From Desulfovibrio aminophilus DSM 12254 (lineage in GTDB: Bacteria > Desulfobacterota > Desulfovibrionia > Desulfovibrionales > Desulfovibrionaceae), in the NCBI RefSeq assembly GCF_000422565.1, contig NZ_AUMA01000008.1:1-64000 (forward strand): a stretch of 64,000 bases of DNA, read 5' to 3'. Of the stretch, positions 15,729 through 23,871 are shown in pieces (positions within the stretch are counted from its first letter, which is position 1; every line of letters starts with the position of its first letter). The notes below the pieces were generated by a model. That model saw only the letters and a program-made list of their open reading frames with translations. It searched no databases and had not been told where the DNA came from. Both the position numbers and the translations under genes were made by a program.

Positions 15729-18161
15729 ATGGATAGCGGAAAAGAAACCATGCGGACGGACGAGAAGAGAAGATCGCTGTTGAAATGGGCCGCGGCGATC
15801 GGTTGCGTGAGCGCGCTCCCCGGGGCCGGTCTGCTCGCGGGCGGGAAGCGGGCGGCCGCCTCCAGCGCGAAGCCGGGCGAGAAAGTCGTCTGGACCTCCT
15901 GCAACGTCAACTGCGGGAGCCGTTGCGTCCTGCGCGCGCACGTCTCCGACGGAATCATCACGCGCATCGAGACCGACGACCTCGGCGACGACCAGTACGG
16001 CGACCATCAGGTGCGCGCCTGCCTGCGCGGCCGTTCGATGCGGCAGCGGGTCTACGCCAAGGAACGGCTGAAATATCCCATGCGCCGGGTCGGCAGGCGC
16101 GGGGAAGGGAAGTTCGAGCGCATCAGCTGGGACGAGGCCCTGGACGAGATCGCGGCCCGACTGAAGAAGACCATCGCCAAGTGGGGCAACGAAGCCGTCT
16201 ACCTGAATTACGGCACGGGAAACCTCGGCGCCGTCATGTCCAAGTCCTGGCCCACCGGCTCCACCCCGGTCGCCCGCCTCATGAACTGCCTCGGCGGCTA
16301 CCTGAACCAGTACGGCACGTACAGCGACGCCATGATCGACATGGCCCTGCCGTACACCTTCGGCGACGGCTGGGTCGAGGGCAACGCCTTCTCGGACATC
16401 GCCTACAGCAAGCTGGTCGTGTTCTTCGGCAACAACCCCGGCGCGACGCGGATGAGCGGCGGCGGCGTGCTGCATGACATCCTGACCGCGCGGAAGAAGG
16501 GCGACACGAAGATCATCGTCGTCGACCCCCGCTATACGGACACGGCGGCCGCCATGGCGGACGAATGGATCCCCATCCGTCCCGGGACCGACGCCGCCCT
16601 CGTCTGCGGCCTGGCCCACGTCATGATCACGGAAGGCCTTGAGGACAAGGATTTCATCAGGAAATACACCGTGGGGTTCGACGAGGACTCCATGCCCGAG
16701 GGCGTGCCCGCCGGGAACTCCTACAAGTCCTATATCCTGGGCCTGGGCGAGGACAAAACCCCCAAGACGCCCGAATGGGCCGCGTCCATCACCGGCATTC
16801 CCGCCCGGCGCATCGTGCAGCTCGCCCGTGAGATCGCGGGCGCGAAGCCGTGCTACATCGCGCAGGGCTGGTCCGTGCAGCGCCAGGCCAACGGCGAGCA
16901 GAACTGCCGCGCCGTGTGCATGCTGCCCATCCTGACCGGCAACGTCGGGGTGCGCGGCGGCAATACGGGCGCCCGGGAAGACGGCTACTGGCTTCCGTTC
17001 ACGCGTTTCCCCGTGCTGAAGAATCCGGTGTCCACCTCGATCTCCTGCTTTCTGTGGACCGACGCCATCGAGCGCGGCCCGGAGATGACCGCCAAGCGGG
17101 ACGGCGTGCGGGGCCGGGACAAGTTGCAGGTTCCGATCAAGTTCATCTGGAACTACGCCGGAAACTGCCTGGTCAACCAGCACGCGGACTCGGGAAAGAC
17201 CGCGCGGATACTGGCCGACGACACCAAGTGCGAAACGATCGTCGTCATCGACAACTTCATGACCCCGAGCGCCAAGTTCGCGGACATTCTCCTCCCCGCC
17301 GTGACCAACCTGGAGGAAGACGACTTCGCGCAGCACGGCTTCGTTTCCGAGATGGGCTACGTGATCTTCGCCCAGAAGGCCATCGAGCCGTTGTTCGAGT
17401 CGCGGTCCGTGTACGACATGTGCGCCGACATCGCGAAGCGCTTCGGCGTGGAGCGGCAGTTCACCGAGGGACGGACGCGCCGGGAGTGGATGCAGTACCT
17501 TCTCGACCAATCCCGCATCAAGCTTCCGGAATTGCCGGAGAAACTGGACGACGCCTTCGCCATGGGGATCTTCAAGAAGCGGATAACGGATCTTCCGGGC
17601 ATCCCCTACAAGGACTTCCGCGACGATCCGGTCAAGAACCCCGTCAAGACGCCGTCCGGAAAGCTGGAAATCTTCTCCAAGCGCCTCTGGGAGATCGGCA
17701 GGGAATGGGATCTCCCGCAGGGGGACCGGATTTCCGGCCTGCCCGAATACAACGCCACCTGGGAAGGCGTGGCCGATCCGTTGCGGGCGAAGTATCCGCT
17801 GCAACTCATCGGGCACCATTACAAGCAGCGGACGCACTCCACATACGGCAACGTCGACTGGCTGAAGAAGGTCGCTCCGCAGGAACTCTGGATCAATCCG
17901 GTCGACGCCGAGGCCCGCGGCATCGCGCACGGGGACGAGGTCAAGGTCTCCAACGACCGGGGGGTCGTGTTCACCACGGCGAAGGTGACGCCCCGGATCA
18001 TGCCCGGCGTCCTGTCTCTTCCCGAGGGCGCGTGGTTCACGCCGGATTCGGGCGGCAATGACCATGGCGGATGCGTCAACGTCCTCACGTCATTGCGTCC
18101 CTCGCCACTGGCGAAGGGCAATGCCCAGCATACCAATCTTGTGGAAGTCAAAAAGGCTTAG
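15729..18161 (+). CDS. dmsA: Anaerobic dimethyl sulfoxide reductase catalytic subunit DmsA (module 2)
   Basis: The protein has 810 residues and reads closely like E. coli DmsA over its whole length (for example YGTGNLG, SWPTGSTPVARLMNCLGGYL, GNNPGATRMSGGG, GRTRREWMQYL, HYKQRTHSTYGNVDWL, RPSPLAKGN). A twin-arginine signal (KRRSLLKWAAAIG) is at residues 13-25. The FeS0 ligands are C58, C62, C66 and C98, and S199 in GTYSDAM matches the Mo-coordinating Ser of DmsA. The enzyme reduces DMSO and related S- and N-oxides with electrons from menaquinol. AGGAGG precedes the start. It is followed directly by dmsB and dmsC. Confidence 0.96.
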   Translation: MDSGKETMRTDEKRRSLLKWAAAIGCVSALPGAGLLAGGKRAAASSAKPGEKVVWTSCNVNCGSRCVLRAHVSDGIITRIETDDLGDDQYGDHQVRACLRGRSMRQRVYAKERLKYPMRRVGRRGEGKFERISWDEALDEIAARLKKTIAKWGNEAVYLNYGTGNLGAVMSKSWPTGSTPVARLMNCLGGYLNQYGTYSDAMIDMALPYTFGDGWVEGNAFSDIAYSKLVVFFGNNPGATRMSGGGVLHDILTARKKGDTKIIVVDPRYTDTAAAMADEWIPIRPGTDAALVCGLAHVMITEGLEDKDFIRKYTVGFDEDSMPEGVPAGNSYKSYILGLGEDKTPKTPEWAASITGIPARRIVQLAREIAGAKPCYIAQGWSVQRQANGEQNCRAVCMLPILTGNVGVRGGNTGAREDGYWLPFTRFPVLKNPVSTSISCFLWTDAIERGPEMTAKRDGVRGRDKLQVPIKFIWNYAGNCLVNQHADSGKTARILADDTKCETIVVIDNFMTPSAKFADILLPAVTNLEEDDFAQHGFVSEMGYVIFAQKAIEPLFESRSVYDMCADIAKRFGVERQFTEGRTRREWMQYLLDQSRIKLPELPEKLDDAFAMGIFKKRITDLPGIPYKDFRDDPVKNPVKTPSGKLEIFSKRLWEIGREWDLPQGDRISGLPEYNATWEGVADPLRAKYPLQLIGHHYKQRTHSTYGNVDWLKKVAPQELWINPVDAEARGIAHGDEVKVSNDRGVVFTTAKVTPRIMPGVLSLPEGAWFTPDSGGNDHGGCVNVLTSLRPSPLAKGNAQHTNLVEVKKA

Positions 18162-18173
18162 TGGGGACACGCC

Positions 18174-18791
18174 ATGAAGAAACCGTCGTTTCACGTCGAC
18201 TTGAACAAGTGTACCGGGTGCAAGACATGCATGATCGCCTGCATGGACAAGAACAATACGAACGAAAACATACTGTTCCGGCGTGTCGTCGAATATTCTG
18301 GCGGAAGCTGGGTCCGCAATGCCGACGGCACGTATGAGCAGAACATCTTCGCGTATTATGTGTCGATGGCCTGCAATCATTGCGAGGATCCGATCTGCGT
18401 GAAGTCCTGCCCGACGACCGCCATGCACAAGGACGAGAACGGCATCGTGAGCGTCGACCATGAAAAGTGCGTCGGGTGCAGATATTGCGAGCTGGTTTGT
18501 CCCTATTCCGCTCCGCAGATCGACGCCCGCCTGGGAAAGATGACGAAGTGCGACTTCTGCCGCGATTATCTCGAGCAGGGACGCCCCCCGGCCTGCGTCG
18601 CCGCCTGTCCGACCCGCGCGCTCACCTTCGGCGACTATGAGACGCTTCAGAAGCGGTACGGAGAAGCGCAGACGTTCGCGCCGCTTCCCGATCCGGCGAT
18701 CACGAAGCCCCGTTTGTTCCTCACCGCGAACAAGAACGCGCGGCAGCTCGGGGCGAGCAACGGAAAGATTCAAAACCCCGAAGAGGTGTAG
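18174..18791 (+). CDS. dmsB: Dimethyl sulfoxide reductase FeS subunit DmsB (module 2)
   Basis: This protein has 205 residues, the usual DmsB length, with four ferredoxin-type cysteine groups: CTGCKTCMIAC, CNHCEDPICVKSCP, CVGCRYCELVCP and CDFCRDYLEQG...CVAACP. Stretches such as EYSGGSW, AYYVSMACNHCEDP and the ending NPEEV follow E. coli DmsB closely. It conducts electrons through four [4Fe-4S] clusters from DmsC to DmsA. It starts 12 bases after dmsA and ends two bases before dmsC. Compared with the FeS subunit of module 1 it keeps the longer C-terminal tail. Confidence 0.95.
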   Translation: MKKPSFHVDLNKCTGCKTCMIACMDKNNTNENILFRRVVEYSGGSWVRNADGTYEQNIFAYYVSMACNHCEDPICVKSCPTTAMHKDENGIVSVDHEKCVGCRYCELVCPYSAPQIDARLGKMTKCDFCRDYLEQGRPPACVAACPTRALTFGDYETLQKRYGEAQTFAPLPDPAITKPRLFLTANKNARQLGASNGKIQNPEEV

Positions 18792-18793
18792 TC

Positions 18794-19654
18794 ATGCTCA
18801 CAGCAGAATGGAGTCTGGTCTTCTTCACCGTCATCGTGCAGGTGGCCGCCGGCATGCTGCTCGCCGCCGAAACCGCGAAAACGACCGTGCGTCTTGAGAC
18901 GGGCGGCCTGCTGCGGCTTCAGGCCCCGATCGCGTGCGGCCTGGTCGCGCTCGGGTTCATCTTCTCCGGCGCGCATCTCGGGTCGCCGATGCACAGCCTG
19001 TTCACGCTCTTCAACGTGCCGCATTCGCCCTTGAGCAGGGAGATCGTGGCCGTCGGGCTCCTGCTGGCCGCCGCGATCGCCCTCGCGTACCTGCGTCTGA
19101 AAAAGGGCAATGAGGCGAAGGTGCTGGGCATCGTGGCCGCGATCCTCGGCATCGTCGCCGTGTTGTCCATGACCCGGGTCTACATGGTGTCCACCGTGCC
19201 CGTGTGGAACAACTCCGCCACCTGGCTCGGCTTTCTCGGGACGATGCTGCTTGTCGGGCCGATGATCGCCGGAACCGTGTTCCTCTACCAGGCGAAGGGC
19301 GCTTCGGACGTCGATGCGCGGCCGATGTTCAAGGTCTTCTCCATCATCTTCGCCGTCGGGTTCGCCTTGAAACTCATCGGCATTCCGATGTCGACGGCCG
19401 CATTCTCCTCGCTGTCGCAACTCGGCCTGTCGTCCTATTCACCGATCGCCGGCGCGGGAACGGCCCTGTTCATCACGAGGCTGCTTCTGCTGATCGTCGG
19501 CGTGGGCCTGTTCTGCAAGGTCGTTCTCGGCGTCCAGGGGGATGGGCGGACGCCGCGCATGAATCTGTGCGCGTGCGCCGCTCTGCTGGTCGTCATGGGT
19601 GAACTGTTGGACCGCGCGATGTTCTTCGGGGCGTATGCCAGGATAGGCCTGTAG
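18794..19654 (+). CDS. dmsC: Dimethyl sulfoxide reductase membrane anchor DmsC (module 2)
   Basis: The protein has 286 residues and about eight transmembrane helices. Its DmsC signature is AHLGSPMHSLFTLFNVPHSPLSREIV near residues 57-82, with the C-terminal MGELLDRAMFFGAYARIGL. It anchors DmsAB and takes electrons from menaquinol. The gap to dmsB is two bases, so translation is coupled. It is clearly homologous to the module-1 anchor but not a recent duplicate, since identity by eye is limited to the family motifs. Confidence 0.94.
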   Translation: MLTAEWSLVFFTVIVQVAAGMLLAAETAKTTVRLETGGLLRLQAPIACGLVALGFIFSGAHLGSPMHSLFTLFNVPHSPLSREIVAVGLLLAAAIALAYLRLKKGNEAKVLGIVAAILGIVAVLSMTRVYMVSTVPVWNNSATWLGFLGTMLLVGPMIAGTVFLYQAKGASDVDARPMFKVFSIIFAVGFALKLIGIPMSTAAFSSLSQLGLSSYSPIAGAGTALFITRLLLLIVGVGLFCKVVLGVQGDGRTPRMNLCACAALLVVMGELLDRAMFFGAYARIGL

Positions 19655-19665
19655 GAATGACAATC

Positions 19666-19693
19666 GGCGGCCCGGCGATCGCGCCGGGCCGCC
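19666..19693 (+). promoter_or_regulatory. Intercistronic GC-rich hairpin before the second chaperone gene
   Basis: GGCGGCCCGGC (19666-19676) and GCCGGGCCGCC (19683-19693) form a perfect 11-bp stem with a six-base loop and no U-tract. It sits just after dmsC and 13 bases before the chaperone start, the same arrangement as the hairpin at 14032-14066 after the module-1 anchor. Confidence 0.6.
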
Positions 19694-19706
19694 CTGAAGA
19701 AAAATC

Positions 19707-20354
19707 ATGAACGACGACATCCGCTTTTCACGACTCGCCGTCGCGTTCTTCTTCCTCGGGAACGGCTATGCATTCCCCCCGCGGGCGGAATTGCTGAGTG
19801 CATTGCGGGATGACCGCCTGTTCGACGACTGGGTTTTGCCGATTCAGACGGACGGGGGCCGGAAGGGACTCGCGATGCTGCGGGAATTCGCGGCCGGATA
19901 CGATGATTCCGGGCTCGTCGCGGTGCGGCGGGATTTCGACGGCCTCTTCGTCTGTTCCGATCGTCCGGTGCCGATTTGGGAATCGGCCTGGGTGAACGGC
20001 GACGGATTGTTGTTTCAGAAGACAAGCCTTGATGTGTCGCGCCGCTACGAGGCGAATGGATTCACTTTTCCCAGGACATGCAACGAGCCTGCCGACCATT
20101 TCGGTTTCGAGCTGCTGTTCGTCTCCAGCTTGTCGAACGACATTCACGCCTGCATGGACAGGGGCGACGCCGCGAACGCCCGCCGCATCGTCACGGAACT
20201 CGACCGGTTTGTGGACGAACATGTGCTGCAATGGGCCGACGCCTTCCTGTCCGAGGTGTTGAAAAGGACGGGAAGCCGCTACTATGCCGGGTGTTCCCTG
20301 CTGTGCTCGGACGCCATCACGACCCTGCGCCGTTTCTTGGGCGAGTGGGAATGA
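19707..20354 (+). CDS. TorD/DmsD-family chaperone (module 2)
   Basis: The 215-residue protein shows the all-helical TorD pattern: RLAVAFFFLGNGYAFPP at the start, VPIWESAWV (the family P-x-x-E-S block), FTFPRTCNEPADHFGFELLFVSSL and a final helix VDEHVLQWADAFLSEV. It probably guards the DmsA Tat signal until bis-MGD insertion. It lies downstream of dmsABC and is different in sequence from the chaperone that opens the cluster, so each module seems to have its own chaperone. The ribosome-binding region (GAAGAAAA) is weak and close to the upstream hairpin. Confidence 0.85.
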   Translation: MNDDIRFSRLAVAFFFLGNGYAFPPRAELLSALRDDRLFDDWVLPIQTDGGRKGLAMLREFAAGYDDSGLVAVRRDFDGLFVCSDRPVPIWESAWVNGDGLLFQKTSLDVSRRYEANGFTFPRTCNEPADHFGFELLFVSSLSNDIHACMDRGDAANARRIVTELDRFVDEHVLQWADAFLSEVLKRTGSRYYAGCSLLCSDAITTLRRFLGEWE

Positions 20355-20360
20355 ACCGTC

Positions 20361-21404
20361 ATGCCCCGGGTCATCGTCAACGCGGCGCGATGCGTGAATG
20401 CGAGAAAAACCGTCTGCTCCCGGTGCGCCGACATCTGTCATTCCCATTCGATCCGCCTGGGCGGCATGCCCTCGATCGACCGCCTGTCCTGCAATGACTG
20501 CGGCGCATGCGCCGCCATATGCCCGACGGACGCGCTCGCGGCTTTCGACTCCGGGCGCTTTCTCGGGAGGGTCCGCCGCTTGCCGAAAAGCGCGTCGATC
20601 GTGCTGGGATGCAAGATGGTCGCGGGACCGGGTTCGGATGTGGTCGGCATCGAACATTGTTTCTCGGCGCTGGGGGCTGATGCCCTGATGGGGCTCGTGG
20701 CCCTGGGATTTGCAAGCGTCGTCTTCGCTCACGGAGATTGCGCGGGCTGCACGGAAGGCGACAGGCTGCGCGGCTTCGAACGCATGCTGGAGGAGACGGC
20801 GAACTGGCTCTCGGTGTTCGGCCTGCGGGACGGCGTGCGTCTTGAACGACGCCGCATCCCCGAGGCCGCCGGGCGGCAGGCCCGGGTCGATCATTCCAGG
20901 CGCAATTTCTTGTCCGCGTTTTTCAACGGGAGGAGGGAGCCGGGCGGTTCCATGTCCGAAAAGAGTCCGCTGCCCGCCGACGCCGCGCCCGACAAGCACG
21001 AGAATCTCGTGCGGCAGTTGCGCCGCATCCGCCGGAACCATCCGATCGCCCCGGAGCCTGGGCGGCATCCGGTTCAGATCGCGGACACGTGCAACGCCTG
21101 CGGTGCGTGCGGCGCGGTGTGCCCGACCGGGGCCCTGCAGTGTTCAGCAGGGGGAGACCGCTTCCGGGTGGATCATACGCCGTCGAAATGTCTCCGCTGC
21201 ACCCTTTGCGTGAGCGTATGCGGGAAAAAGTGCATCACGTTCAACTGCGACGGATATTCCCTACCGCTTCTTGACGGAACTGAAGTCGTCGCGGACTTCG
21301 CGTGCCTGAAATGCGTCCGGTGCAACTCCTCATCGAAGGAATTGTCGAAGGACGGCCTCTGCGCCATCTGCGACAAAAAAGTGCGGATAGGAATCCGGAC
21401 CTAG
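20361..21404 (+). CDS. Polyferredoxin-like 4Fe-4S protein of the reductase cluster
   Basis: The protein has 347 residues. The N-terminal part has cysteines C11, C19, C22 and C26 and a classical CNDCGACAAICP (C44-C54). A middle domain without clusters contains GDCAGCTEGDRLRGF. A second ferredoxin pair follows (CNACGACGAVCP and CLRCTLCVSVC), then a C-terminal CLKCVRC...LCAICDKK knuckle that may bind zinc. There is no signal peptide or membrane segment, so it is cytoplasmic. It starts six bases after the chaperone. Similar ferredoxins occur near TorD genes; a role in electron supply or in cluster or cofactor insertion is possible but unproven. Confidence 0.8.
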   Translation: MPRVIVNAARCVNARKTVCSRCADICHSHSIRLGGMPSIDRLSCNDCGACAAICPTDALAAFDSGRFLGRVRRLPKSASIVLGCKMVAGPGSDVVGIEHCFSALGADALMGLVALGFASVVFAHGDCAGCTEGDRLRGFERMLEETANWLSVFGLRDGVRLERRRIPEAAGRQARVDHSRRNFLSAFFNGRREPGGSMSEKSPLPADAAPDKHENLVRQLRRIRRNHPIAPEPGRHPVQIADTCNACGACGAVCPTGALQCSAGGDRFRVDHTPSKCLRCTLCVSVCGKKCITFNCDGYSLPLLDGTEVVADFACLKCVRCNSSSKELSKDGLCAICDKKVRIGIRT

Positions 21405-21414
21405 AAGGAGGCCG

Positions 21415-21552
21415 ATGATGCGCCGCCCTCCGGCGGCGTCCCTGTTCGAGCCTGGACGGTGGGAGGTTCGGCGCGGTATATGGGGCGGCGACGGGGGCGT
21501 TCGGGCCCGGAGGCGAGGAACTGGAGACGCTCTGGTGAAGGGACTCTCATGA
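21415..21552 (+). CDS. Possible 45-residue small protein between ferredoxin and sensor kinase
   Basis: An ATG at 21415 stands four bases after AAGGAGG (21404-21410) and opens a frame of 45 codons whose stop TGA overlaps the start of the sensor kinase as ATGA at 21549-21552. The translation is rich in Arg and Gly (MMRRPPAASLFEPGRWEVRR at the start, GDALVKGLS at the end) with no membrane segment or known motif. The good ribosome-binding site and the overlap favour a translated coupling ORF; the biased composition argues caution. No relative is recognised. Confidence 0.45.
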   Translation: MMRRPPAASLFEPGRWEVRRGIWGGDGGVRARRRGTGDALVKGLS

Positions 21553-23162
21553 AAACAGCCGATGGCGGGAAAAAAGACGGCGGCGCGCGCATTCTGTTCC
21601 AGATGTGCGCCGTCCTGCTGATCCTCCTTTCCTGTGCCGGGAACGCCCGGGCGCGGCAGGACGCCGAAAAACTCCTGGTCGGCATCTTCGAGGACCAGCC
21701 GCAAATATTCCTGGATGAAAAAGGTCGGGAGCAAGGGCTGTTCGTCGACGTCCTGGAGGACATCGCCGCGAAGGAGCACATCGACATCCAGTACGTCTAC
21801 GGCACCTGGATCGACCTGCTCGACAAGCTCGACCGGGGCGAGATCGACCTGCTGCCGGCCACCTACTATACGAAGGAGCGGGCGCGGAAGTTTCTGTTCA
21901 CCGCCGACTACCTCCTGATGGACTGGGGACAGCTTTGGACCGGCGACAACTCTTCGGTCAATTCCATCTTCGACCTTGAAGGCGGGAGCCTGGGAGTCGT
22001 CCGGGGCAACGCTTTCACGCAGCCGTTTCTGGGGCTGCTCGAGAGCTTCAGGATCTCCTGCACCGTCGTCGAGTTCGACGAGCATACGGCATTGTTCTCG
22101 GAACTGGAGCGTGGAACGGTCGACGCCGCGATCGTCGGGAGGTACGCCGGGTTTCTGAAGGGCAGGAAAGACAGGTTGAAGGCGATCCCTTTCGTCTTCA
22201 ACCCCTGCGAGGTCCGTTACGCCGCGCCGAAGGACGGCGGCGAATGGATCATCGGCCTTCTGGATCGCCATATCGCGGCGATGAAGGCCGACAAGAATTC
22301 CGTCTATTACGCCTCATTCAACAAGTGGTTCAACCCGAAGCCGGACTGGACCCTCCCATCCTGGTTTTGGCCCACGATCGGCGGATGTGCCGCCGCCGCG
22401 GCGCTGCTGTTGTCCCTCAGCGTCATCCTGAAACGGCAGGTGACGCTCAGGACGGCCAAGCTCGTGGAGGCCAACGAGGCCCTCACCGCCTCGCGGGACC
22501 AGATCCGCCGTCTGATCGTCCATCAGCAGAAGGAGTTGGAGGACGAGCGGCGCCGCTTCGCCCATCAGGTTCATGACGACCTGGGGCAGACCATGACCGC
22601 GATCAAGATCAATCTCGTTTTCCTGGGGAAGTTCTTGGAGTCGCCCGGCGAAAAGGCGCGGGAGAAGCTGTCGCTCCTGATCGATTTGATCAACGGCGCG
22701 CTGGTGTCCGTCCGGAGCATCTCCAACGACATCAGCCCGAAGCAGTTGGACGATCTGGGCTTGGCCGCGACCGTGAAATGGCACGCGATGAATTTCTCGA
22801 AGGTCGTCAACATACCGATTCATTTCAATGGCACGACCGAGCGGTTCAATCTCACGCGCGAACAGCGGATCGCCATCTACCGCATCTTCCAGGAGGCGCT
22901 GACCAACGTGGTCCGCCATGCGGCGGCGACGGCCGTCACCGTCCAGGTCCGGCGCGTCGGCCAGTCCATCGAGCTGATCGTCGAAGACGACGGAACCGGG
23001 TTCACGGCCGAGGAGTTGATCAAGAAAGGCTCGTTCGGCGTCATCGGGATGAAGGAAAAGGCCTACGCGCTCGACGGCGAGCTTGATATAGACTCCGTGC
23101 GCGGACAGGGGACGCGCGTTCGGCTTCTGGTGCCCATTCATCCAGAGGAGCGGATCGCGTGA
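21549..23162 (+). CDS. Sensor histidine kinase with periplasmic solute-binding domain (NarX/HisKA_3 type)
   Basis: The protein has 537 residues: a signal peptide (about 1-35, ILFQMCAVLLILLSCAGNARA), a periplasmic domain of the SBP_bac_3 type (40-255; EKLLVGIFEDQPQIFLDEKG, QGLFVDVLEDIA, DLLPATYYTKERA, LGVVRGNAF), a transmembrane helix (about 273-295), a coiled-coil, HisKA_3 with phospho-His in HQVHDDLGQ near residue 340, and a HATPase ending in GVIGMKEKA. It would sense a small molecule in the periplasm and phosphorylate the NarL-like regulator whose gene overlaps its stop. Its place at the end of the reductase cluster suggests the ligand is a reductase substrate. The start at 21549 is set by the signal peptide and the ATGA overlap. 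Confidence 0.92.
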   Translation: MKTADGGKKDGGARILFQMCAVLLILLSCAGNARARQDAEKLLVGIFEDQPQIFLDEKGREQGLFVDVLEDIAAKEHIDIQYVYGTWIDLLDKLDRGEIDLLPATYYTKERARKFLFTADYLLMDWGQLWTGDNSSVNSIFDLEGGSLGVVRGNAFTQPFLGLLESFRISCTVVEFDEHTALFSELERGTVDAAIVGRYAGFLKGRKDRLKAIPFVFNPCEVRYAAPKDGGEWIIGLLDRHIAAMKADKNSVYYASFNKWFNPKPDWTLPSWFWPTIGGCAAAAALLLSLSVILKRQVTLRTAKLVEANEALTASRDQIRRLIVHQQKELEDERRRFAHQVHDDLGQTMTAIKINLVFLGKFLESPGEKAREKLSLLIDLINGALVSVRSISNDISPKQLDDLGLAATVKWHAMNFSKVVNIPIHFNGTTERFNLTREQRIAIYRIFQEALTNVVRHAAATAVTVQVRRVGQSIELIVEDDGTGFTAEELIKKGSFGVIGMKEKAYALDGELDIDSVRGQGTRVRLLVPIHPEERIA

Positions 23163-23788
23163 AGATTCTCCTCGTCGATGACCACGGAATCGTCCGCTGC
23201 GGGATCAGGGAGGTCGCGCAGGAGTACTCCCCGGACCTCGAGTTCGAGGAGGCCTCGACCTCGCAGGAGGCCATGCGCAAGATAGCCGCCGAGGCCTTCG
23301 GACTGGTCCTGCTCGACTTGTCCCTCCCGGACGAGTCCGGGTTGGAGACGATGCGGAAGATACGCAACGTGCGCCCGGAGCTGCCCGTACTCGTCCTCAG
23401 CATGCACCTGGAAAGTGAGTACGTCGTGGCCGCCTTCAGGGCCGGAGCCAACGGCTATCTGCCGAAAAGCTTCGCGGCCGAGGAACTCGTCACGGCCATT
23501 TCGGACGTGCTGGACGGGAAGCGCTACATCAGCCCGGCGCTGACGGCGGATCTGCTGGACGAGAAGGTCAGCCAGTACGGCAAGGCGGCTGACAGAACCC
23601 TGTCGGAACGCGAGAAACAGGTGCTCATCCTGCTGGCCCAGGGCGAGAAGCTGTGCGACGTCGCCGAGCGGATGGGGTTGAACCCCAAGACCGTCGGCAC
23701 GTATAAGATCCGGGCCATGAAGAAGCTCGGCCTGAAGAACAACGCCCAACTGTTCCAGTACATGGCCAAGTGCGGCTTCCGCCTGTGA
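23159..23788 (+). CDS. NarL/LuxR-family response regulator
   Basis: The 209-residue regulator has a receiver domain with phospho-acceptor Asp53 (LLDLSLPDESG) and the conserved Lys in YLPKSFA, then a LuxR-type helix-turn-helix (LSEREKQVLILLAQG...VAERMGLNPKTVGTYKIRAMKKLG). It starts with GTG overlapping the kinase stop, so the pair is co-expressed. It probably activates the reductase operon. The only notable palindrome near a cluster promoter is the nested dyad at 9652-9694, but no link has been shown. Confidence 0.95.
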   Translation: MKILLVDDHGIVRCGIREVAQEYSPDLEFEEASTSQEAMRKIAAEAFGLVLLDLSLPDESGLETMRKIRNVRPELPVLVLSMHLESEYVVAAFRAGANGYLPKSFAAEELVTAISDVLDGKRYISPALTADLLDEKVSQYGKAADRTLSEREKQVLILLAQGEKLCDVAERMGLNPKTVGTYKIRAMKKLGLKNNAQLFQYMAKCGFRL

Positions 23789-23871
23789 CCGGCGCCCGCT
23801 GGACGCGTACGCTGCCGGTTCCTCCCTGGGCGGATTGCGTTCCTCATTCATCTCCTGCTACTGAAAGATCT

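Noticed and set aside
14022-18065. Very long minus-strand open frame (1347 codons) opposite the FmdE-like and dmsA genes
   Set aside because: It is the mirror of high-GC coding sequence; the translation is His/Arg/Asp/Gly-rich without domains, and the plus strand has clear families.
19683-19700. Rho-independent terminator between dmsC and the second chaperone
   Set aside because: The hairpin is followed by CTGAAGAAAAATC, with no U-tract; kept as an intercistronic hairpin.
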